In this document: piece by piece, positions 59,442 to 64,000 of the stretch
How the letters are laid out: the number at the start of each line of letters is the position of its first letter
How positions within the stretch are numbered: the stretch's first letter is position 1
NCBI RefSeq assembly: GCF_019956415.1
Contig: NZ_JAHBDK010000012.1
Span: 93,685-157,684, forward strand
From: Pseudomonas sp. GL-B-19
GTDB taxonomy: Bacteria > Pseudomonadota > Gammaproteobacteria > Pseudomonadales > Pseudomonadaceae
DNA: 64,000 nt
Direction of reading: 5' to 3'
Made by a program: the position numbers and the translations under genes
Notes under the pieces: generated by a model
Told to the model about the DNA's origin: nothing
The model's database searches: none
Seen by the model: the letters and a program-made list of their open reading frames with translations, nothing else

Positions 59442-61276
59442 ACGCCGATCTGATTCTATTCAATGGCCAATTTCATACCGTTGACCGTGAAAATCCGCTC
59501 GCCAGTGCCGTTGCCATCCACGGCGGTCGTTTCGTTGTGGTCGGCACCGATGCCGAGGCCATGGCCCTGCGCGGCTCGGGTACACAGATCATTGACCTCA
59601 AGGGCCGCTGCGTCATCCCAGGCCTCAACGACTCGCACCTGCACCTGATCCGTGGCGGTTTGAATTACAACCTCGAACTGCGTTGGGAAGGCGTACCGTC
59701 GCTGGCCGATGCCTTGCGCATGCTCAAGGATCAGGCCGACCGCACGCCGACGCCGCAATGGGTGCGGGTGGTCGGTGGCTGGAATGAATTCCAGTTCGCC
59801 GAAAAACGCATGCCGACCCTCGAAGAATTGAACCAGGCCGCGCCGGACACGCCAGTGTTTGTCCTGCATTTGTACGACCGCGCCTTGCTCAACCGTGCCG
59901 CGTTGCGCGTGGCCGGATACACCCGCACGACGCCGAACCCGCCGGGTGGTGAGATTGTGCGTGATGCCAACGGTGAGCCGACCGGAATGCTGGTTGCGCG
60001 GCCCAACGCGATGATTTTGTACTCGACGCTGGCCAAGGGGCCGAAGTTGCCGCTGGAGTATCAGGTCAACTCGACCCGTCAATTCATGCGCGAACTCAAT
60101 CGTCTCGGCCTGACCAGCGCCATCGATGCTGGCGGTGGTTTCCAGAATTACCCGGACGATTATCAGGTGATCGAGCAACTGGCCAAGGACCAGCAACTGA
60201 CCATTCGCATCGCCTACAACCTGTTCACCCAGAAGCCGAAAGAAGAACTGACCGACTTCAAGAACTGGACCAGCAACGTGACCCTGCACCAGGGCGACGA
60301 CTACCTGCGGCACAACGGCGCCGGGGAAATGCTGGTGTTTTCGGCAGCGGATTTCGAAGACTTCCTCGAGCCGCGTCCGGACCTGCCACAAAGCATGGAA
60401 GACGAACTGGAACCGGTGGTGCGCCACTTGGTGGAACAGCGCTGGCCGTTCCGTTTGCACGCCACCTATAACGAATCGATCAGCCGCATGCTCGACGTGT
60501 TCGAGAAGGTAAACCGCGACATTCCGTTCAACGGTCTGCCATGGTTTTTCGATCACGCCGAAACCATCACCCCGCAGAACATCGAGCGGGTGAGGGCGCT
60601 GGGCGGCGGCATTGCAATTCAGGATCGGATGGCGTTTCAGGGCGAATACTTTGTCGAGCGTTACGGTGCCAAAGCCGCTGAAGCGACGCCGCCGATCAAG
60701 CGTATGTTGGCCGAAGGTGTACCGGTTGGCGCTGGCACCGACGCCACGCGAGTGTCCAGCTACAATCCCTGGACCTCGCTGTACTGGATGGTCAGCGGCC
60801 GCACCGTGGGTGGGCTTGAGCTGCACGCCGAGGGCTTGTCTCGGCAGACTGCGCTGGAACTGTTCACTCACGGCAGCGCCTGGTTCTCTTCCGAGCAGGG
60901 CAAGAAAGGCATGATCAAGGTCGGCCAACTGGCGGACGTCGCAGCGCTTAGCGCGGACTTTTTCAGCGTCGACGAAGAAGCGATCAAGTGGATCGAGTCG
61001 GTGCTGACGGTGGTTGGCGGCAAAGTGGTATACGCCGCCGGTGACTTCGAAAAACTTGGGCCGGCCAGTGTGCCGGTGCTGCCGGACTGGTCGCCGGTAG
61101 CGAACGTGCCGGGCCACTGGCGTCCGACTTCGCCGATGCAGACGCAGGTTCACCATTGCAGCGGACCCTGTGGCGTACATTCACACAGCCATGAAAAGGC
61201 ACGTTTGTCGAACGCCCCGGTCAGCGATTTTGCGGGTTTCTGGGGCGCCTTCGGTTGTTCGTGCTTCGCATTCTGA
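59438..61276 (+). CDS. Amidohydrolase (YtcJ-like)
   Basis: 612 residues, ATGA overlap with the previous gene. Metal-dependent hydrolase of the YtcJ type: N-terminal strand DLILFNGQFHTVDREN, metal site GLNDSHLHL (H67, H69), WFFDHAETI and GAGTDATRVSSYNPW for the C-terminal ligands. The final 40 residues carry an unusual Cys/His-rich tail (HHCSGPCGVHSHSH). It would hydrolyse an amide, formamide or related bond in the cytoplasm; substrate unknown. Confidence 0.9.
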   Translation: MNADLILFNGQFHTVDRENPLASAVAIHGGRFVVVGTDAEAMALRGSGTQIIDLKGRCVIPGLNDSHLHLIRGGLNYNLELRWEGVPSLADALRMLKDQADRTPTPQWVRVVGGWNEFQFAEKRMPTLEELNQAAPDTPVFVLHLYDRALLNRAALRVAGYTRTTPNPPGGEIVRDANGEPTGMLVARPNAMILYSTLAKGPKLPLEYQVNSTRQFMRELNRLGLTSAIDAGGGFQNYPDDYQVIEQLAKDQQLTIRIAYNLFTQKPKEELTDFKNWTSNVTLHQGDDYLRHNGAGEMLVFSAADFEDFLEPRPDLPQSMEDELEPVVRHLVEQRWPFRLHATYNESISRMLDVFEKVNRDIPFNGLPWFFDHAETITPQNIERVRALGGGIAIQDRMAFQGEYFVERYGAKAAEATPPIKRMLAEGVPVGAGTDATRVSSYNPWTSLYWMVSGRTVGGLELHAEGLSRQTALELFTHGSAWFSSEQGKKGMIKVGQLADVAALSADFFSVDEEAIKWIESVLTVVGGKVVYAAGDFEKLGPASVPVLPDWSPVANVPGHWRPTSPMQTQVHHCSGPCGVHSHSHEKARLSNAPVSDFAGFWGAFGCSCFAF

Positions 61277-61346
61277 CGATCAAATAAAAAGCGCCGGCCG
61301 CGTTGGCCGATGCCCTGAGCGATAAACATCCACCGAGGAGTTTCAC

Positions 61347-61973
61347 ATGAGCAACGTTCCGTACAAACGCCTGAACAAAGACGATGCCGTTGTCCTGTTG
61401 GTCGACCACCAGACTGGCCTGATCTCACTGGTTCAGGATTTCTCACCCAACGAATTCAAGAACAACGTGCTGGCCCTCGCGGACCTGGCCAAGTTCTTCA
61501 AGCTGCCGACCATCCTCACCACCAGCTTCGAAAACGGCCCGAATGGCCCGATGGTGCCGGAGCTCAAGGAGCTGTTCCCGGACGCGCCATACATCCCGCG
61601 TCCTGGCCAGATCAACGCCTGGGACAACGAGGACTTCGTCAAAGCTGTCAAAGCCACGGGTCGCAAGCAGTTGATCATCGCCGGTGTGGTGACTGACGTT
61701 TGCGTGACCTTCCCGACACTGTCGGCGCTGGCGGAAGGGTTTGAAGTGTTCGTCGTCACCGACGCCTCGGGCACCTTCAACGAAACCGTGCAGCAAGCTG
61801 CCTGGGCGCGTATGACCGCGGCCGGTGCGCAAATGGTGAACTGGTTCTCGGTGGCCTGCGAGCTGCAAGGCGACTGGCGCAACGACATGGAAGGCCTGGC
61901 GAACCTGCTGTCGCCGCGCATTCCGAACTACCGCAATTTGATGAACAGCTATTCGGCGCTGACGTCGAAGTAA
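61347..61973 (+). CDS. ycaC: YcaC-like isochorismatase-family hydrolase
   Basis: 208 residues, the same length as E. coli YcaC and very similar throughout: VVLLVDHQTGLISLVQD with Asp20, LPTILTTSFENGPNGP, AWDNEDFVKAVKATG and GVVTDVCVTFP with Cys119. YcaC forms ring assemblies and has no confirmed substrate. GAGGAG precedes the ATG. 70 bases after the amidohydrolase; likely the same operon. Confidence 0.93.
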   Translation: MSNVPYKRLNKDDAVVLLVDHQTGLISLVQDFSPNEFKNNVLALADLAKFFKLPTILTTSFENGPNGPMVPELKELFPDAPYIPRPGQINAWDNEDFVKAVKATGRKQLIIAGVVTDVCVTFPTLSALAEGFEVFVVTDASGTFNETVQQAAWARMTAAGAQMVNWFSVACELQGDWRNDMEGLANLLSPRIPNYRNLMNSYSALTSK

Positions 61974-61998
61974 GTCACTTCAGCTACAACGCATAAAC

Positions 61999-62090
61999 CT
62001 GTGGGAGCGAGCCTGCTCGCGAAAGCGGTGGATCAGCCAGCATCTTTGTTGGATGGGCTTCCGTATTCGCGAGCAGGCTCGCTCCCACAG
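61999..62090. repeat. REPIN
   Basis: Perfect arms ctgtgggagcgagcctgctc... at 61999-62022 and 62067-62090. Confidence 0.9.
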
Positions 62091-62183
62091 TGTTTGTGCT
62101 GCTCCTTAACGCCGTGGCCACAGATTAATAGGATGCCAAAAAGCTAAGAAGCGGCTATAAAGTTGTCGACTGTCAACCACGGT

Positions 62184-63086
62184 ATGACAATGAACCCGTT
62201 CGAAGACATGCGTATTTTTTGCCAGGTCATGGACTCCGGCAGCTTCACGGCGGCGGCTGATCAATTGGGGCTGTCCAAGCAGTTCGTCAGCCGGCGTTTG
62301 ATGCAACTCGAAGAGCGCCTGGGCGTGCGTTTGCTCAACCGCTCGACGCGGCGGCTGGACGTCACGCCACTGGGGCAGAGTTATTACGAATCAGCCTTGC
62401 GCCTGCTGAGTGAGGTCGAGCAAGTAGAGCAGGGCATTGCCGGGCAGACCACTGAGCCACGCGGCACCCTGCGCATCAGCGCACCGTTGTCGTTTGCGGT
62501 GGCGCATTTGGGTTGCCTGCTGCCAGTGTTCTTGCAGCGCTATCGTGACGTCACTGTGGAAGTGGACCTCAGCGATCGTCCGGTGGATTTGCTCGGTGAA
62601 GGCTACGACCTGGCGTTGCGCATCGGCATTCTGGAAGACTCGACGCTGATCGCCCGACGCATCGCGTCAATTCAGCGCGTGTACTGCGCCAGCCCGACGT
62701 ACCTGGCCGAGCGCGGTACGCCGCTCAAACCCGAAGACCTGCACAGCCATGACTGCCTGCCCTATGGCCACAGTCGTCAGGTGCAATGGCGGTTCGAAGG
62801 GCAGGGCAAACCGCTGACCGTCAATGTCACGGGCAGGATGCGAGTCAACAACGGTGAGTTGCTCAAGGATGCGGCGATTGCAGGGATGGGGATTACCTAC
62901 TTGCCGACGTTTATTGTCGGTGCCGCCTTGAAGGACGGCAGGCTGGTGCCGGTGCTGGATGCGTTTCGGCCTGAGCCGCTGACGTTATCGGCGGTGTATC
63001 CGCAGCACCGTCAGAGTTCGCGACCGGTGCAGGCGATGATCGAGTTTTTGCGCGAGCGACTGGATCAGTCTGAGGGTTTGCTTTAA
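62184..63086 (+). CDS. LysR-family transcriptional regulator
   Basis: 300 residues from the ATG at 62184 (62190 also possible). HTH: FEDMRIFCQVMDSGSFTAAADQLGLSKQFVSRRLMQLEE. The effector domain is complete, with SDRPVDLLGEGYDLALRIG typical of the CrgA/DmlR group. It follows the YcaC gene in the same direction after a REPIN; it may control the 58457-61973 genes or a distant target. Confidence 0.9.
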   Translation: MTMNPFEDMRIFCQVMDSGSFTAAADQLGLSKQFVSRRLMQLEERLGVRLLNRSTRRLDVTPLGQSYYESALRLLSEVEQVEQGIAGQTTEPRGTLRISAPLSFAVAHLGCLLPVFLQRYRDVTVEVDLSDRPVDLLGEGYDLALRIGILEDSTLIARRIASIQRVYCASPTYLAERGTPLKPEDLHSHDCLPYGHSRQVQWRFEGQGKPLTVNVTGRMRVNNGELLKDAAIAGMGITYLPTFIVGAALKDGRLVPVLDAFRPEPLTLSAVYPQHRQSSRPVQAMIEFLRERLDQSEGLL

Positions 63087-63105
63087 GCCGCCCGCACAGA
63101 TTCCC

Positions 63106-63198
63106 CTGTGGAAACGAGCCTGCTCGCGATGGCGGAGTGTCAGACGACTTCAATGTTGAATGACAAATGGCTATCGCGAGCAGGCTCACTCCCACAGG
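63106..63198. repeat. REPIN
   Basis: Arms cctgtggaaacgagcctgct and agcaggctcactcccacagg, with two differences between arms. Confidence 0.85.
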
Positions 63199-63229
63199 GG
63201 GGTTCTGGGGTTCCCGTGTTTAGCGGTTA

Positions 63230-64000
63230 TCAGCTCTTCTTGTCATCGCCGACTTCGCCATTGGCATGTACGCCACGGTCATCGCCAACTTCGCCGTTGG
63301 CATGTACGCCACGGTCATCGCCGACTTCGCCGTTGGCATGTACGCCACGGTCATCGCCGACTTCGCCATTGGCGCGTACGCCTTTGTCGTGGGCGACTTC
63401 ACCGGCGCGATGAACGCCATTGTCGTGTTCCACTTCACCGGCGCGATGAACACCATTTTGGTTGTGGGACACTTCACCGGAGCGATGAGCGCCATTTTGG
63501 TTGTGGGACACCTCACCGGAGCGATGAACGCCATTTTGGTTGTGGGACACTTCACCGGAGCGATGAACGCCATTTTGGTTGTGGGACACTTCACCGGAGC
63601 GATGAACGCCATTTTGGTTGTGGGACACTTCACCGGAACGATGGACGCCATTGTCGTGGGCCACTTCACCGGAACGATGAACACCATGGTCATCGCCTGC
63701 TTCGCCGTTGGCATGAACGCCATGATCGTCGCCAGGTTCGGCGTGCGTGCCACTGCGCCCGGAGTTGGAGGAGGCTGTGTTGCCGGAATGGCTCGAGCCA
63801 TGGTCGCTGCCACTGTGATCGCTGCCGCTATGGCCACTGCCGCTATTACCGCCGCTGCCACTGTTGCCGCCGCCACCGTGACTGCCGCCGCCACCGCTTC
63901 CACCGCCGCTGTTGCCGCCGCCACCGTGACTGCCACCGCCGCCACCGCCGCCACCGCTGTTGCCGCCACCACCACCGTGACTGCCACCGCCTCCACCGCC
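63230..64000 (-). CDS. Gly-rich, His-containing tandem-repeat protein (5' end outside window)
   Basis: At least 256 residues; the start is beyond 64000. The correct frame has Gly/Ser/Asn/His spacers (GGGGSHGGGGNSGGG pattern) for the first 75 or so residues, then a linker (SGTHAEPGDDHG), then about 13 repeats of a 12- or 13-residue unit: GVHRSGEVSHNQN (five near-identical copies) and GVHANGEVGDDR. It ends GDDKKS. Repeat DNA units are 39 or 36 bases. An alternative Ala/Val-rich frame across 63220-63996 is a shadow. Acidic, His-rich repeats could bind metal; function unknown. A secretion signal cannot be judged without the 5' end. Confidence 0.8.
   Translation of the reverse strand, partial: GGGGGGSHGGGGGNSGGGGGGGGSHGGGGNSGGGSGGGGSHGGGGNSGSGGNSGSGHSGSDHSGSDHGSSHSGNTASSNSGRSGTHAEPGDDHGVHANGEAGDDHGVHRSGEVAHDNGVHRSGEVSHNQNGVHRSGEVSHNQNGVHRSGEVSHNQNGVHRSGEVSHNQNGAHRSGEVSHNQNGVHRAGEVEHDNGVHRAGEVAHDKGVRANGEVGDDRGVHANGEVGDDRGVHANGEVGDDRGVHANGEVGDDKKS
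63236..63700. repeat. Coding tandem repeats (39- and 36-base units)
   Basis: Two related unit types. The 39-base unit (core cacttcaccggagcgatga) is repeated with almost no change five times. The 36-base unit (core ggcatgtacgccacggtcat) is repeated three to four times. Low divergence suggests recent expansion and likely strain-to-strain length variation. Confidence 0.88.

Noticed and set aside
63236..63700. CRISPR array
   Set aside because: The repeats are contiguous coding units of 36 or 39 bases without unique spacers.
63220..63996. A 258-codon Ala/Val-rich frame at the right end
   Set aside because: Shadow of the repeat protein; the other frame gives Gly/Ser/His spacers and a regular GVHxxGEV repeat and is open to the window edge.

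Overview
The window looks like a chromosomal segment of a fluorescent-group Pseudomonas. Codon use is GC-rich, REP/REPIN palindromes of the 'gtgggagcgagcctgctcgcga' type sit in many intergenic gaps, and the gene families are typical of that group (DUF6124/DUF3077 proteins, Rhs, DUF1302/DUF1329, GlxA-like and OruR-like AraC regulators). No rRNA, tRNA, CRISPR array, prophage or insertion sequence was recognised. All names rest on reading sequence and motifs, not on searches.

Layout. 0.2-5.2 kb is an AT-richer block on the minus strand: a membrane EAL protein with altered catalytic residues, a 33-residue membrane peptide, an AraC regulator, two small secreted proteins and a ToxR/ToxS-like membrane regulator pair. 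5.7-7.0 kb holds two envelope proteins. 7.5-13.9 kb is a seven-gene plus-strand operon (quinone oxidoreductase, TauD-type dioxygenase, beta-keto acid cleavage enzyme, MFS transporter, DsbA-like protein, Rieske protein, YeiH-type exporter) closed by a strong terminator. 14.1-17.0 kb encodes a Tle1-like (DUF2235) lipase effector followed by two tandemly duplicated DUF2931 lipoproteins, its probable immunity genes. 17.3-18.0 kb is a DUF6124 gene with a long structured leader. 18.1-30.9 kb has an OruR-type AraC regulator, a small serine hydrolase and a six-gene operon (DUF1302, DUF1329, Ycf48-like propeller, RND permease, acyl-CoA dehydrogenase, acyl-CoA synthetase), which looks like uptake or trafficking plus CoA activation of a hydrophobic acid.

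31.1-36.4 kb is an Rhs polymorphic toxin with an AT-rich exchanged tip and its immunity gene. 36.6-37.2 kb is a DUF3077-like gene with the same type of leader as the DUF6124 genes. 37.4-40.6 kb has small genes, an SsuF-like Mop protein, an orphan solute-binding protein and RtcB. 40.9-50.8 kb is mixed: VOC protein, TetR and 3-hydroxyacyl-CoA dehydrogenase, AraC, ABC exporter, hydrolase, pirin, a dehydrogenase remnant and a GlxA-like regulator. 49.3-53.6 kb carries two convergent NB-ARC-type regulators, one of them truncated. 54-57.2 kb has a flavodoxin, a hydrolase and two regulators. 57.6-58.1 kb is a second DUF6124 gene with leader. 58.5-63.1 kb is a DoxX/ABM/amidohydrolase/YcaC cluster and a LysR regulator. 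The window ends inside a Gly-rich, His-containing tandem-repeat protein.

The most novel signal is a leader RNA present three times, upstream of three DUF6124/DUF3077-type genes. It has a three-way junction supported by compensatory base changes, a conserved 57-61 base spacing to the start codon, and a proximal helix that covers the ribosome binding site in every copy.
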